A stretch of 50,137 nt of DNA from Flavobacterium gelidicaeli (GCF_013294005.1 NZ_JABSNK010000019.1:1-50137); one strand, 5' to 3'. Counted from the first letter of the stretch, positions 8,538-17,877 are shown. The notes: generated by a model from the letters alone, not told the origin. Numbers and translations: made by a program.

Positions 8538-9140
8538 ATGTTTCATTTATTAGATATCATTGGTACCTTGGCGTTTGCTATGTCAGGCGCGTTAACGGCT
8601 ATGAGTAAAAGGATGGATGCCTTTGGAATTTATATAATTGCCTTTGTAACTGCAGTAGGTGGTGGGACTTTGCGTGATGTTTTGATAGGTACAACCCCGG
8701 TGGGATGGATGCTTAATTTAGACTATGTGTATACCATTACAGTTGCTTTTATTTTGGCTATATTTTTTAGAAAGAAATTTGATCGTTTGCGAACGTCACT
8801 TTTTCTATTTGATACAATTGGTTTGGGTGTTTTTACACTATTAGGACTGGAAAAAGGGATTAGTGTAGGCTTGCATCCTATTATTTGTATTGCTTTAGGA
8901 ACTATGACGGCTTGTTTTGGTGGTGTTACGAGAGATATTTTATGTAATGAAATTCCTGTAATCTTTAGAAAAGAAATTTATGCTACGATATGTATTCTAG
9001 GAGGAGCGGTATTTTTTATATTAAAAAAGTTTAATTTAGAAAACGATATTTTATATTTGATTACCTCATTAGTAATTATTTCCACTCGTTTAATGGCGGT
9101 AAAATGGAAGTGGTACCTACCTACATTAGAGCATAACTAG
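8538..9140 (+). CDS. TRIC-type (UPF0126) membrane protein
   Basis: A 200-residue inner-membrane protein with two similar halves of three membrane segments each. The two repeats carry the family glycine motifs: VTAVGGGTLRDVLIG in the first half and TACFGGVTRDILCNEIP in the second. Family members are trimeric cation channels related to animal TRIC proteins; the E. coli YicG group has also been linked to glycine handling. ATG 8538 was chosen over the upstream ATG 8433 because the family begins directly with the first helix (MFHLLDIIGTLAFAMSGAL) and a promoter lies in the extension. It is divergent from the RNA methyltransferase gene. Confidence 0.88.
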   Translation: MFHLLDIIGTLAFAMSGALTAMSKRMDAFGIYIIAFVTAVGGGTLRDVLIGTTPVGWMLNLDYVYTITVAFILAIFFRKKFDRLRTSLFLFDTIGLGVFTLLGLEKGISVGLHPIICIALGTMTACFGGVTRDILCNEIPVIFRKEIYATICILGGAVFFILKKFNLENDILYLITSLVIISTRLMAVKWKWYLPTLEHN

Positions 9141-9167
9141 TAGGATTATTTTGATAAAACCAAAAAA

Positions 9168-10124
9168 TTGACCGTGAAAAAATACGTTGTAAAGCAATAT
9201 CAAGAAAGTGATTATGCAGTTTGGAATGCCTTTATAGGTCAAGCCAAAAATGCAACTTTCCTATTTCATCGTAATTTTATGGAATACCATAAAGATCGAT
9301 TTGAAGATTTTTCATTACTTGTTTATGATGAAGAAAAGCTTATTGCAGTATTGCCTGCAAACCGCGTTGAAGAGACCGTTTATTCTCATCAAGGTTTGAC
9401 TTATGGCGGACTGATGTATTCCTCTAAAATAAATGGAGAAATCGTAGGAGATATTATAGAATCTCTTTTGTTTTTTTTGAAAGAGAAAGGAATGCAGTTT
9501 TTTTATTTTAAACCTATTCCTTCTTTTTATTCTTCTGGGGGAAATCATGAAATAGATTTTTTTCTAATTAAAAACGGAGCGTTTCTAGATAAAAAAGAAA
9601 TGAATTTGGCGATCAATTTAGCACTGCCATTAACGATTTCAAAAAGTAAATTAAAGCATTTTAGAAAAATTGAAGATCTCGATTTAGAAATAGTTGAAGA
9701 ACAGCAATTACAATCTTTTTGGGAATTGGTTTTAGAACCCAGATTACTGGAGAAATACGATGCTAAACCAGTTCACACGCTACAAGAAATAACAAAATTA
9801 AAGAGTAATTTTCCGGATAATATCAAGCAGTTTTCTGTGTATTACAACGATGATATAATTGCCGGAATTACACTTTTTGAAACAGATACAGTGGTAAAAT
9901 CACAATATGGTGCTACGACTAAGAAAGGTGAGGAGTTGCGTGCATTAGATTTTCTATTCATTAATTTAATACATAAATACAAGCGAGAAGGGAAACAGTT
10001 TTTTGATATGGGGATTGTGAATGACGATAATGAAAAAGGATATCATGTTGGTCTTTTGAAACAAAAAGAAGAATTAGGTTGCGCTGTTTACAGTCAGGAT
10101 TTTTATAAAATGAATCTCATATGA
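9168..10124 (+). CDS. FemAB/GNAT-like acyltransferase-fold protein of the polysaccharide locus
   Basis: A 318-residue cytosolic protein resembling the FemAB or GNAT-like proteins found in glycan loci. YKREGKQFFDMGIVNDD and KGYHVGLLKQKEELGC near the C-terminus fit the second GNAT fold. These proteins transfer an acyl or aminoacyl group, often to an amino sugar or peptidoglycan precursor. Start: TTG 9168 and GTG 9174 are both possible; GTG gives MKKYVVKQY, close to homologues as I recall them. It overlaps the aminotransferase gene by four bases (ATGA), so translation is probably coupled. A plausible job is acylation of the 3-amino sugar made by its neighbours; this is inference. Confidence 0.65.
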   Translation: MTVKKYVVKQYQESDYAVWNAFIGQAKNATFLFHRNFMEYHKDRFEDFSLLVYDEEKLIAVLPANRVEETVYSHQGLTYGGLMYSSKINGEIVGDIIESLLFFLKEKGMQFFYFKPIPSFYSSGGNHEIDFFLIKNGAFLDKKEMNLAINLALPLTISKSKLKHFRKIEDLDLEIVEEQQLQSFWELVLEPRLLEKYDAKPVHTLQEITKLKSNFPDNIKQFSVYYNDDIIAGITLFETDTVVKSQYGATTKKGEELRALDFLFINLIHKYKREGKQFFDMGIVNDDNEKGYHVGLLKQKEELGCAVYSQDFYKMNLI

Positions 10125-11224
10125 TTCCATTTTTAGATTTAAAAAAATTAAACAAACCGTATGAAGGTGCTTTTCAAGATAAGTTGAAAGCAGTTTTAGT
10201 AAACGGCTGGTATATTTTAGGGAATGAAGTTAAAGAATTTGAATCTAATTTTGCTAGGTATTGTAAGTCAAAACACTGCATAGGAGTTGGAAATGGTTTT
10301 GATGCGCTGGTCTTAATTTTTAAAGGTTATATGCAGCTTGGAAAATTGCATGAAGGTGATGAAGTCATTGTTCCCGCAAATACCTATATTGCTAGTATTT
10401 TGGCAATTTTAGAAGCCGGTTTAATTCCGGTTTTGGTCGAGCCAAAGTTAGCAACCTATAACATTGATCCCGATTTAATACAAGAAAAAATCACCTCAAA
10501 AACCAAAGCAATTTTAGCCGTTCATTTGTATGGACAGTTGGCTGCGATGGATTCTATACATGCAATTGCACAAAATAATAATTTATTGATAATAGAAGAT
10601 GCCGCGCAGTCTCATGGTGCTATCTCAAATTATAAACCTCAGAAAGCGGGGAACCTAAGCGATGCAGCTGCTTTTAGTTTTTATCCCGGTAAAAATTTAG
10701 GCGCACTAGGTGATGGTGGCGCGATAGTTACAAATGATTCGGCATTAGCCAAAATCGTGTTTTCACTTCGTAATTATGGTTCGGAAACTAAGTATTACAA
10801 TGATTATCAAGGTGTAAATTCAAGGTTAGATGAGTTACAAGCTGCTTTTTTAAGTGTCAAATTACCTAATTTAAATGCTGATAATGAAAAACGAAGAGTT
10901 GTTGCAAGGAAATATTTATCTGAAATCAAGAATGATAAAATAATCCTTCCGTTTTGGGATTTAAGCAATAATCATGTTTTTCATCTGTTTGTTATTCGAA
11001 CAAAAAATAGAGAAGAATTACAAAAGTATTTATATGAAAATGGCATACAAACGGTAATACATTATCCCATTCCTCCACATAAGCAAAAAGCGTTATCTGA
11101 ATGGAATGATCTGTCTTTCCCAATTACGGAAAAAATTCATGATGAAGTTTTGAGTCTTCCCATAAGCCCTGTTTTGACTGCGGATGAAGTAACTTTTATT
11201 ATAACAATTTTAAATAAGTACTAA
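10121..11224 (+). CDS. DegT/DnrJ/EryC1/StrS sugar aminotransferase, FdtB-like
   Basis: A 367-residue PLP-dependent sugar aminotransferase. Motifs: GVGNGFDALVLIFKGY near 55, EVIVPANTYIASILAILEAG (81-100), IIEDAAQSHGA near 158 with the Asp that contacts PLP, and SFYPGKNLGALGDGGA with the Schiff-base lysine K191. NSRLDELQAAFLSVKL and HLFVIRT are also typical. The GFDAL and AQSHGA forms are those of FdtB/QdtB-type enzymes that aminate dTDP-3-keto-6-deoxyhexoses. The FdtA-like ketoisomerase gene at 15488 supports this, giving Fuc3N or Qui3N. The dTDP-glucose genes rmlA and rmlB are not in the window. Confidence 0.88.
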   Translation: MIPFLDLKKLNKPYEGAFQDKLKAVLVNGWYILGNEVKEFESNFARYCKSKHCIGVGNGFDALVLIFKGYMQLGKLHEGDEVIVPANTYIASILAILEAGLIPVLVEPKLATYNIDPDLIQEKITSKTKAILAVHLYGQLAAMDSIHAIAQNNNLLIIEDAAQSHGAISNYKPQKAGNLSDAAAFSFYPGKNLGALGDGGAIVTNDSALAKIVFSLRNYGSETKYYNDYQGVNSRLDELQAAFLSVKLPNLNADNEKRRVVARKYLSEIKNDKIILPFWDLSNNHVFHLFVIRTKNREELQKYLYENGIQTVIHYPIPPHKQKALSEWNDLSFPITEKIHDEVLSLPISPVLTADEVTFIITILNKY

Positions 11225-11227
11225 ATA

Positions 11228-12715
11228 GTGAGTGACAAAGCATCCTACGAACAAATTGTAAAAACCACTTCACTTTTCGGATGGGTGCAATTTTTGAATA
11301 TCATCATTTCAATAGTTCGTACAAAGCTGATTGCCGTGTTTATTGGTTCAGCAGGAATGGGAATAATTTCGTTATTGAATTCGGCTATAAATATTATTAG
11401 TGGTGTTTCCGGTTTAGGAATCGAAACTAGTGCTGTCAAGCATATTTCAGGCAAGTACAAAGAAAATGATTTAAGTAGTGTTTCTACGATGGTTTCCACT
11501 GTTAAAAAGTTAGTCTTGGTTACCGGTATTTTTGGTGCGCTACTGGCCATATTTTTTTCCTCGTGGTTGAGCACGATTACTTTTGGAAATACAGATTATA
11601 CTTTGGCCTTTGTCCTGATCTCAATTACGGTTTTGCTAAAACAATTGTCTTCTGGTCAATTAGTGGTCTTGCAAAGCTTGAGAAAAATGAGACTTTTAGC
11701 GAAAGCCAATTTCTATGGAAATTTAATGGGCTTGCTTGTTTCAATTCCAGTATATTATTATTACAGAATAGATGCGATAATACCAACAATTATTATTATT
11801 TCATTAAGCTCATTTTTGTTTGCATTTTATTTTTCGAAAAAAATAGAAATTCCAAAAAATAATCTCACAACCAAGGAGTTGTTAATGGAAGGAAAGGGCA
11901 TGGTTAAGCTGGGTGTTTTATTAACAATAAGCGGATTGTTAACTTTGTTGTCTAGTTATTTGATTCAGATTTATGTTGGGAAAATAGGCGGTTTAGAAGA
12001 AGTAGGTTTTTATACTGCAGGTTTTACACTGTTGAATTCTTATGTTGGAATCATTTTTACGGTAATGAGTACCGATTATTTTCCGAGATTATCTTCTATT
12101 AGTGATGATAATGTAAAAGTGAGAGCGAGTGTTATTCAGCAATCGTTCATTTCAATTTTGATTATAACGCCAATAGTAATTCTGTTTTTGACATTTATTC
12201 CGATGATTGTTAAAGTCATATATACTGCTAAATTCATTTCCATTATACCGATGGTTTGTTTCGGTATCTTAGCCATGTTGTTTAGAGCCGTATCTTGGTC
12301 AATGGGGTTTATTCTGATTGCCAAAGGAGATTCTAAAATGTTTATACTAACAGCTGTAGTTTTTAATATACTTTCCTTAGTGATTAATGTTTTGGGGTAT
12401 TATTTTTATGGACTGGAAGGACTTGGAATTAGTTTTTTAATCTATTATATCATTCATTTTGTTGGTTTAAAAGTAATTACTAAAAAGAGATATGATTTTT
12501 ATTTCGAGAGTGATTTTTATATTCTTTATCTCGTCTGCATTACAATGTGTATTACTACTTTTGCACTAAGATATGTGCCAAATACATTTGTAAAATATAG
12601 CTCAATGTTGCTGATGGCTATGTTGTCAATACTGTATCTGTTATATCACTTAAACAAAAAAATGGAGTTAAAATCATTTTTCAATACTATAACAAAGAAA
12701 AAAAATGATCAATAA
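11228..12715 (+). CDS. Wzx-type O-antigen/polysaccharide flippase
   Basis: A 495-residue integral inner-membrane protein with about 12 to 14 hydrophobic helices spread over its full length. The start, TSLFGWVQFLNIIISIVRTKLIAVFIGSAGMGIISLLNS, is typical of the O-antigen translocases (MATE/MOP superfamily). They flip lipid-linked oligosaccharide across the membrane. The start codon is GTG, three bases after the aminotransferase stop. The 3' end overlaps the acyltransferase gene by 11 bases. It implies Wzx/Wzy-type assembly; the Wzy polymerase is not recognised here. Confidence 0.9.
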   Translation: MSDKASYEQIVKTTSLFGWVQFLNIIISIVRTKLIAVFIGSAGMGIISLLNSAINIISGVSGLGIETSAVKHISGKYKENDLSSVSTMVSTVKKLVLVTGIFGALLAIFFSSWLSTITFGNTDYTLAFVLISITVLLKQLSSGQLVVLQSLRKMRLLAKANFYGNLMGLLVSIPVYYYYRIDAIIPTIIIISLSSFLFAFYFSKKIEIPKNNLTTKELLMEGKGMVKLGVLLTISGLLTLLSSYLIQIYVGKIGGLEEVGFYTAGFTLLNSYVGIIFTVMSTDYFPRLSSISDDNVKVRASVIQQSFISILIITPIVILFLTFIPMIVKVIYTAKFISIIPMVCFGILAMLFRAVSWSMGFILIAKGDSKMFILTAVVFNILSLVINVLGYYFYGLEGLGISFLIYYIIHFVGLKVITKKRYDFYFESDFYILYLVCITMCITTFALRYVPNTFVKYSSMLLMAMLSILYLLYHLNKKMELKSFFNTITKKKNDQ

Positions 12716-13442
12716 TCTTAAAATAGGCTTTCATAAGTTGAAGTTTTATTCTGGTGTGAACTGGCCTAAAACGCTATATTTTAATTTTAAGAAGTTTCCT
12801 TATCGCATCGCTAAGAAACTGCCTGTGTTTTTTTACGGGAAAGTAAAATTCACAGATATTTCTGGTGAGGTTGAAATAGCTGCGCCTATTAGGAAAGGCA
12901 TGATTGGCTTTGGGCAACCTTATGAAATGAATACCCTACATAAAGGAATTGCAGAAATTAGTCTTATAGGGAAATTAGTTTTTAAAGGGCATCTGCAATT
13001 TGGGAAAGATTATTTTATCTACATAGGAAAGGGTGCTTATTGTGAATTTGGACATATGGCATCGATGGCTTCTAATGCTAAATTGATTGCTATAGAAAGT
13101 GTTATTTTAGGAGATTTTGCTCGTTTTGGTTCAGAGTCCCAAATTATGGATACTAATTTTCATCAAATGATTGATACAAGTACAGGAGAGCGGTATAAAG
13201 TTACGGAGCCTGTGGTTATAGGGAATTATAATTATATTGGAAACAGAGTGTCTGTTATGCCAGGTGCTCAAACGCCAAATTACTGTACCGTGGCTTCAAA
13301 TAGCGTGTGTAATAAAGATTTTTCTAAGCTAGAGGAAAACATATTACTAGCGGGTATGCCGGCTAAATTGATACGAAATATGATTTCGAGAGACTGGAAC
13401 GCGGAACGCGAATCATTAGAGGATTATCTAACTATTAGATGA
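12705..13442 (+). CDS. Hexapeptide-repeat (left-handed beta-helix) acyltransferase
   Basis: A 245-residue protein. The middle and end show hexapeptide-type turns (IYIGKGAYCEFGHMAS, LIAIESVILGDFARFGSES, EPVVIGNYNYIGNRVSVMPGAQTPNYCTVASNSVCNKDF). The usual closing segment LLAGMPAKLIRNM follows, as in serine/sugar O-acetyltransferases. DTNFHQ near residue 145 fits the position of the catalytic His. It probably acetylates a sugar of the glycan. The N-terminal 60 residues (KLKFYSGVNWPKTLYFNFKKFP) are a family-typical extension. It overlaps the flippase gene and ends four bases before a convergent glycosyltransferase gene. Confidence 0.85.
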   Translation: MINNLKIGFHKLKFYSGVNWPKTLYFNFKKFPYRIAKKLPVFFYGKVKFTDISGEVEIAAPIRKGMIGFGQPYEMNTLHKGIAEISLIGKLVFKGHLQFGKDYFIYIGKGAYCEFGHMASMASNAKLIAIESVILGDFARFGSESQIMDTNFHQMIDTSTGERYKVTEPVVIGNYNYIGNRVSVMPGAQTPNYCTVASNSVCNKDFSKLEENILLAGMPAKLIRNMISRDWNAERESLEDYLTIR

Positions 13443-13446
13443 TTTT

Positions 13447-14331
13447 TTAGAATAGAATTTTTATTCGAAGCTTACTCTCCATGGCGATGTACCTTAATAC
13501 TAACTCAAAATTTGAAGTTCGAAAAGCTAAAATCATCTCAAAATGAATTCGTTTTAAAATCGCTTTGTTTTCTTCGTTAGTTCGATTCAACTGAATCGCT
13601 TTTTTCAATATTATAAAAGTCGAATTGTTGATTTTGTTCCTTCTCTTGAAAAAATGGGTTCCTAATGAATTGGCTACGGTTCTTTTGTTAATTAAAATTT
13701 TGTCAATAAAATCAACTTCATATACGCGGGAAGAACGAATCCAAAAATCCAAATCCTCGTAAGCTAGATTTTTATCATAGCCATTAAGTGCATCAAAAAC
13801 AGTTTTTTTAGCCATTGATGAAACAGAACAAATGCTATTGCCACCCGTTATTACGGATAAATAGATGTCACCCGTCACTCTTTTTTGAATCACATTTTTA
13901 TGGTGGTCAACTGCAAAATAATAAGAGTCAAAATCACCATTCTCATTGATTAATGCTGCATTTCCATAAACCATTCCTAAGTTTTTAAAAGGACTATTGG
14001 TAAAAGCATTACATTGCAGACTTACACAATTGTTTCGTAAAACATCATCGGCAGCTAAGTCAATGATATATGCTCCTTTGGCTATTTTTAAGGCTTTATT
14101 AAATGATTTGGTACTTCCTAGATTAGTTTCGTTTGCTATAAATTGAATTTCCGGATAGTCAAGAAGCCATTTTTCTATTACTGATTTAGAGTGGTCAGTA
14201 CTGCAATCATCCACAATAATAAGCTCAATCAGTTTGTAATCTTGATTGATAACAGATTGTAAACTCTCTATAACATAGGGCTCTTGATTGTAACACAAGC
14301 AAATAATAGTAACTAATGATTTATCTTGCAT
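13447..14331 (-). CDS. Family 2 glycosyltransferase
   Basis: A 294-residue GT-A glycosyltransferase. The N-terminal nucleotide-sugar fold is clear: VTIICLCYNQEPYVIESLQSVINQDYKLIELIIVDDCSTDHS, then FIANETNLGSTKSFNKALKIAKGAYIIDLAADD, whose final acidic pair is the DxD-like metal site. AYEDLDFWIRSSRVYEVDFID holds the ED catalytic-base region. Transfers one sugar to the growing lipid-linked repeat unit; donor and acceptor unknown. It is on the strand opposite most of the locus, tail to tail with the acyltransferase gene and divergent from the next gene. Confidence 0.88.
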   Translation of the reverse strand: MQDKSLVTIICLCYNQEPYVIESLQSVINQDYKLIELIIVDDCSTDHSKSVIEKWLLDYPEIQFIANETNLGSTKSFNKALKIAKGAYIIDLAADDVLRNNCVSLQCNAFTNSPFKNLGMVYGNAALINENGDFDSYYFAVDHHKNVIQKRVTGDIYLSVITGGNSICSVSSMAKKTVFDALNGYDKNLAYEDLDFWIRSSRVYEVDFIDKILINKRTVANSLGTHFFKRRNKINNSTFIILKKAIQLNRTNEENKAILKRIHFEMILAFRTSNFELVLRYIAMESKLRIKILF

Positions 14332-14357
14332 ATCTTTTTAAAAGAGTTATATATTTG
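14326..14357 (+). promoter_or_regulatory. Promoter of the glycosyltransferase gene at 14380
   Basis: TTG (14326-14328), 21 bases, TATATTTG (14350-14357): a full match to the Bacteroidota promoter pattern, 22 bases before the ATG. Its -33 part overlaps the first codons of the divergent gene. Confidence 0.65.
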
Positions 14358-14379
14358 ATACGAAAATAAGAAATCGATA

Positions 14380-15483
14380 ATGATATTGCCTAACAAAAAA
14401 CATAAAATTGCTTTAATTGGTTACCGCCTCAGCGCTGGTGGAAGTGATAAAGTGATGGCTAATTTGTCTGTTTTTTTCGAAAGTAAAGGCATTGAAATCC
14501 ATAACATCATTGTAATTGATGAAGTTTCTTTTCCTTATGCTGGTAAACTGGTTAATCTAGGTTTATTGAAAAATGAAAGCAATGGGATTATTAATAAAGG
14601 CAAGCGTTTGATTGCGCTACAAAAGTATCTAAAGGCTAATAATTTTGATTTTATCATTGATTTTCGCTTCCGAACTAAAGTATTTCAAGAACTTATAATT
14701 TCGCGATTAATTTATAATACCAAAACAATATTTACAGTACATAGTTTTTTGATTGATCATTATATGCCAAGAAATTCATGGCTAACAAGATTAATGTACA
14801 ATCACTGTTATGCTAATGTGGCTTTAGTAGATCAGATGCAGGGATTGATTGTAAAAACGCATCAATTACAAAATGTAGTTACGATTGCAAATCCTATTAA
14901 TACTCAAGAAATCGATGAAAAGAGTAATGAAGAAGAATTACTTCCATTTGACTATTGTATCGCTATTGGACAGTTTGAAAACCCGATAAAGCAGTTTGAT
15001 AAACTCATTGTGAGTTATGCGAATTCTGTTTTGCCAGAAAAAAAAATACATCTTTTAATACTAGGAAACGGGGATAGAAATACATTAGAAAGTGTAGCAA
15101 AAGAGAATAAGGTTGAAGATTTTGTTCGTTTTTTAGGCTATCAGGAAAACCCTTATAAATATTTAAAAAAAGCGAAGTTCTTAACTTTAAGTAGTAAAAA
15201 TGAAGGGATGCCTAATGTTATTTTAGAATCGTTAGCATGTCATACGCCTGTCGTTTCCTTTAATTGTTCGTCAGGGCCTTCGGCAATGATTCTAGACAGA
15301 GAAAACGGACTTTTAGTAGAGGATCAAAATTTTAATAAGCTTACAGCAGCGATGAACGAAATGGTCATTGATGAAACTTTATATAAACACTGCAAGCAGA
15401 ATGCAGCAAATAGTATTAAGCCGTTTCTATTAGCCGTAATTGGACAGCAATGGTTAGATTTGATGAAAATTAATATTGAGTAA
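14380..15483 (+). CDS. Family 4 glycosyltransferase
   Basis: A 367-residue GT-B glycosyltransferase. N-terminal acceptor domain: IALIGYRLSAGGSDKVMANLSVFF. C-terminal donor-binding domain: YCIAIGQFENPIKQFDKLI, LLILGNGDRNTLESVAKE, VRFLGYQENPYKYLKKAKFLTLSSKNEGMPNVILESLACHTPVVSFNCSSGPSAMI. The ExxxxxxxE segment (NEGMPNVILESLA) is the signature of GT4 enzymes. Likely adds a hexose or hexosamine to the repeat unit. First gene of a three-gene unit, four bases before the FdtA-like gene. Confidence 0.9.
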   Translation: MILPNKKHKIALIGYRLSAGGSDKVMANLSVFFESKGIEIHNIIVIDEVSFPYAGKLVNLGLLKNESNGIINKGKRLIALQKYLKANNFDFIIDFRFRTKVFQELIISRLIYNTKTIFTVHSFLIDHYMPRNSWLTRLMYNHCYANVALVDQMQGLIVKTHQLQNVVTIANPINTQEIDEKSNEEELLPFDYCIAIGQFENPIKQFDKLIVSYANSVLPEKKIHLLILGNGDRNTLESVAKENKVEDFVRFLGYQENPYKYLKKAKFLTLSSKNEGMPNVILESLACHTPVVSFNCSSGPSAMILDRENGLLVEDQNFNKLTAAMNEMVIDETLYKHCKQNAANSIKPFLLAVIGQQWLDLMKINIE

Positions 15484-15487
15484 ACAA

Positions 15488-15892
15488 ATGAGCACACTAG
15501 AGAAAATACAATTATTAGAAATTCCGGTCGTCGAAGATGTACGCGGAAATTTAGGTTTTATTCAAAAGGATGTTTTGCCATTTGAATTTAAACGTGTGTA
15601 TTATCTTTTTGATGTGCCGAGTTCTGCTTTTAGAGGCGGACATTCGCATATTAAACAGGCTGAGGTATTGATTGCTTTAAGCGGAAGTTTTGAGGTCATT
15701 CTTAATGACGGATACAGTAAAAAATCATTTGTTTTAAATAAACCTAATATTGGATTATACATACCAACAGGTATATGGAGAGAGTTAGAGAATTTCTCTT
15801 CGGGCTCGATATGTCTGGTTTTTGCTTCTGATGTATTTATAGAAGAAGATTATATCAGATTTTTTAGTGAATTTATGGATTCAAAAAAATGA
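15488..15892 (+). CDS. FdtA/WxcM-like sugar 3,4-ketoisomerase (cupin)
   Basis: A 134-residue single cupin domain. The active-site strand SAFRGGHSHIKQAEVLIALSG carries H52 and H54 in the RGxHxH pattern of FdtA/QdtA-type dTDP-4-keto-6-deoxyglucose 3,4-ketoisomerases. The later GLYIPTGIWRELENFSSGSICLVFAS matches the end of that fold. The enzyme moves the keto group from C4 to C3 so that the FdtB-like aminotransferase (10121) can aminate it. ATG 15488 is preferred over TTG 15476, which would overlap the previous gene. Overlaps the next gene by four bases. Fuc3N versus Qui3N stereochemistry cannot be told from sequence. Confidence 0.82.
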   Translation: MSTLEKIQLLEIPVVEDVRGNLGFIQKDVLPFEFKRVYYLFDVPSSAFRGGHSHIKQAEVLIALSGSFEVILNDGYSKKSFVLNKPNIGLYIPTGIWRELENFSSGSICLVFASDVFIEEDYIRFFSEFMDSKK

Positions 15893-16986
15893 AACTACTT
15901 TATATAATACCCAATATAAATAATGAAGGTGGGGTCGCCAGAACATTAGCTATAAAAACGAAAGTGCTTATAGAGAAGTGGAATTATGAAGTGCATATTC
16001 TTACCCAAAACAATGGTAATTCCACTCCTTTTTATGATTTTGATGATAAGATTATATTTCATGATATGATTTTAAAGGGAAATCTATTTCAATTTTTAAA
16101 CACCTATAGGAAGTCATTATTAAGGCTAATAGTCTTAGTAAAGCCAGATGTTGTTATTGTTTCTGACAATGGTTTAAAAGCATTTGCAATTCCGTTTTTG
16201 ATTAAAAGCGAAGTGCCCATTGTTTTTGAATGCCATGGATCAAGATACATTGAAGAATCAAAAGAGAAGTATTGGCTTTTGTCTAAAGGGCTTCGGTTTT
16301 TAAAATATAATTTTAAAAGTTTTGGGGCTAAAAAATTCACAAAATTTGTCGCATTGTCTAACGAAAGTTTGGCAGAATGGGATTTGAATAATTCGATAGT
16401 AATTCCTAACCCTTCTTGGTTGCAACCCAAAAAACAAGCAGAATTAAAGAATAAGAAAGTAATTGCAGTTGCTCGAAATTCATATGAAAAAGGATTGGAC
16501 CGGCTCTTGTTAATTTGGCAAAAATTGGCGATCAAATACCCAGATTGGGTTTTAGAAATTTATGGAAAAGAGGTGACTTCCTTAAAAGTAGTAGGTGAGA
16601 AGTTAGGTATTGATTCAAGCGTGTCTTTTTATGAACCAGTGCAAAATATTGCTGCTAAATATGAAGAAGCTTCTATATTTGTAATGACTTCACGGCAAGA
16701 AGGTTTTCCGATGGTTTTGATTGAAGCGATTAGTTCTGGACTGCCTTGCATTGCTTACGATTGTCCTTGTGGTCCAAGAGCAATTATAAAGAATGACGTG
16801 GACGGATTCCTGATTCCCGATGGCGATGAAGATGTTTTTGTAGAAAAACTTCATCAATTAATGCAAGAGGAAGAGTTGAGAAAATTATTTGGGAGTAAAG
16901 CGGCTAAAAGTGTTGCTCAGTATAATAGCAATTCCATAATGAAACAATGGAACGAATTGTTCTTGGAGTTAGCGAGTAAGAATTGA
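15889..16986 (+). CDS. Family 4 glycosyltransferase
   Basis: A 365-residue GT-B enzyme. N-terminus: LLYIIPNINNEGGVARTLAIKTKVL, a typical GT4 opening with a glycine-rich acceptor loop. Donor site: KKVIAVARNSYEKGLDRLLLIWQKLAIKYPDWVLEIYG, then IFVMTSRQEGFPMVLIEAISSGLPCIAYDCPCGPRAIIKN. The QEGFPMVLIEA segment holds the two conserved glutamates. Start overlaps the preceding stop (ATGA), so it is translationally coupled. Its last 18 bases overlap the 3' end of the convergent glycosyltransferase gene on the other strand. Confidence 0.9.
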   Translation: MKLLYIIPNINNEGGVARTLAIKTKVLIEKWNYEVHILTQNNGNSTPFYDFDDKIIFHDMILKGNLFQFLNTYRKSLLRLIVLVKPDVVIVSDNGLKAFAIPFLIKSEVPIVFECHGSRYIEESKEKYWLLSKGLRFLKYNFKSFGAKKFTKFVALSNESLAEWDLNNSIVIPNPSWLQPKKQAELKNKKVIAVARNSYEKGLDRLLLIWQKLAIKYPDWVLEIYGKEVTSLKVVGEKLGIDSSVSFYEPVQNIAAKYEEASIFVMTSRQEGFPMVLIEAISSGLPCIAYDCPCGPRAIIKNDVDGFLIPDGDEDVFVEKLHQLMQEEELRKLFGSKAAKSVAQYNSNSIMKQWNELFLELASKN

Positions 16987-17877
16987 TTTTTTATTTTGCA
17001 ATTGGCAGAAATATCCCAATTTGTAAAGATCAAAAACGAACAAGGAAGGTTTTTTAGAAATCAAATTGTTTTTTAGAACATTTTCGCCTTTTTTAAAGGT
17101 ACGCGCAACTAATCTACTAATCCCTATCTTTTTTAACAGTGTATAAGCGGTAATTATTTTGCTCTCGGTAGTAATGCGTTTTTTTGTTTCAAAGATAAAA
17201 GCTAAATTTTCTAATGCTGTTTTTGTCTTTTTTAGAAATAGTTCTGAACTTTCTAAGTTTAGATGATAAGTAGGGTTTTCGATATGATTGACCACAAATC
17301 CATTCGATTCTAACTCGACTAGAAAACACAAATCTTCATAACCGTATTTTGTTATTGTACTGTCAAAAGGGTGTTTTGTGAAAATCTCTTTTTTAATGAC
17401 TAAATTTGAAGTTAAGGCATTCCTGTTTGGATTCTTAATCCTTAGTTCTATTGAAAGCGCCTCTCTTTTGTTTCCGTAGACCCAACGCAATAATTTTTCT
17501 GTGCTTGGTTTTTGGCTTTCATATATAATTCCGCCATAAAGAACTGTGGCATTTCCTTTTTGAATGCAGTCGACGTAATTTTGAATGTAAAGTCTGTTTT
17601 TTGGGAAAGTATCGCAATCAACAAGCAGCAAATAATCTTTAGCTGCCTGATTAGCGAGTGTATTTATATTGTGGCCTCTTCCTAGATTAGTTTTGTTTCT
17701 GGAAAAAGTACATTTTTCTAAGGTGTTTATTGTTTGATTTTCGTTTACATATTCACTAGAACAATCATCCTGACAAAGTATCTCAAAATCAATATTACAT
17801 TTCACACACTGCTTATGTAATTCCTGAACTAGCGGGAAAGCATTATAATTATAGATTGGAATAAGAATGGAGAGCAT
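16969..17877 (-). CDS. Family 2 glycosyltransferase
   Basis: A 302-residue GT-A enzyme. N-terminus MLSILIPIYNYNAFPLVQELHKQC, then DFEILCQDDCSSEY and NLGRGHNINTLANQAAKDYLLLVDCDTFPK, where DCD is the metal-binding DxD. KYGYEDLCFLVELESNGF supplies the ED motif. Such short GT2 proteins extend surface glycans. It points against the flow of the locus; its 3' end overlaps the convergent GT4 gene by 18 bases, so antisense interference between the two transcripts is possible. Confidence 0.85.
   Translation of the reverse strand: MLSILIPIYNYNAFPLVQELHKQCVKCNIDFEILCQDDCSSEYVNENQTINTLEKCTFSRNKTNLGRGHNINTLANQAAKDYLLLVDCDTFPKNRLYIQNYVDCIQKGNATVLYGGIIYESQKPSTEKLLRWVYGNKREALSIELRIKNPNRNALTSNLVIKKEIFTKHPFDSTITKYGYEDLCFLVELESNGFVVNHIENPTYHLNLESSELFLKKTKTALENLAFIFETKKRITTESKIITAYTLLKKIGISRLVARTFKKGENVLKNNLISKKPSLFVFDLYKLGYFCQLQNKKSILTR

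Noticed and set aside
8345..8539. Minus-strand frame of 64 codons upstream of the RNA methyltransferase gene
   Set aside because: Covers the divergent promoter region and part of the TRIC gene start, with no family-like sequence; a chance frame.
12705..13442. Tandem-repeat appearance of the acyltransferase protein
   Set aside because: The periodicity is the normal hexapeptide beta-helix, not a DNA repeat.
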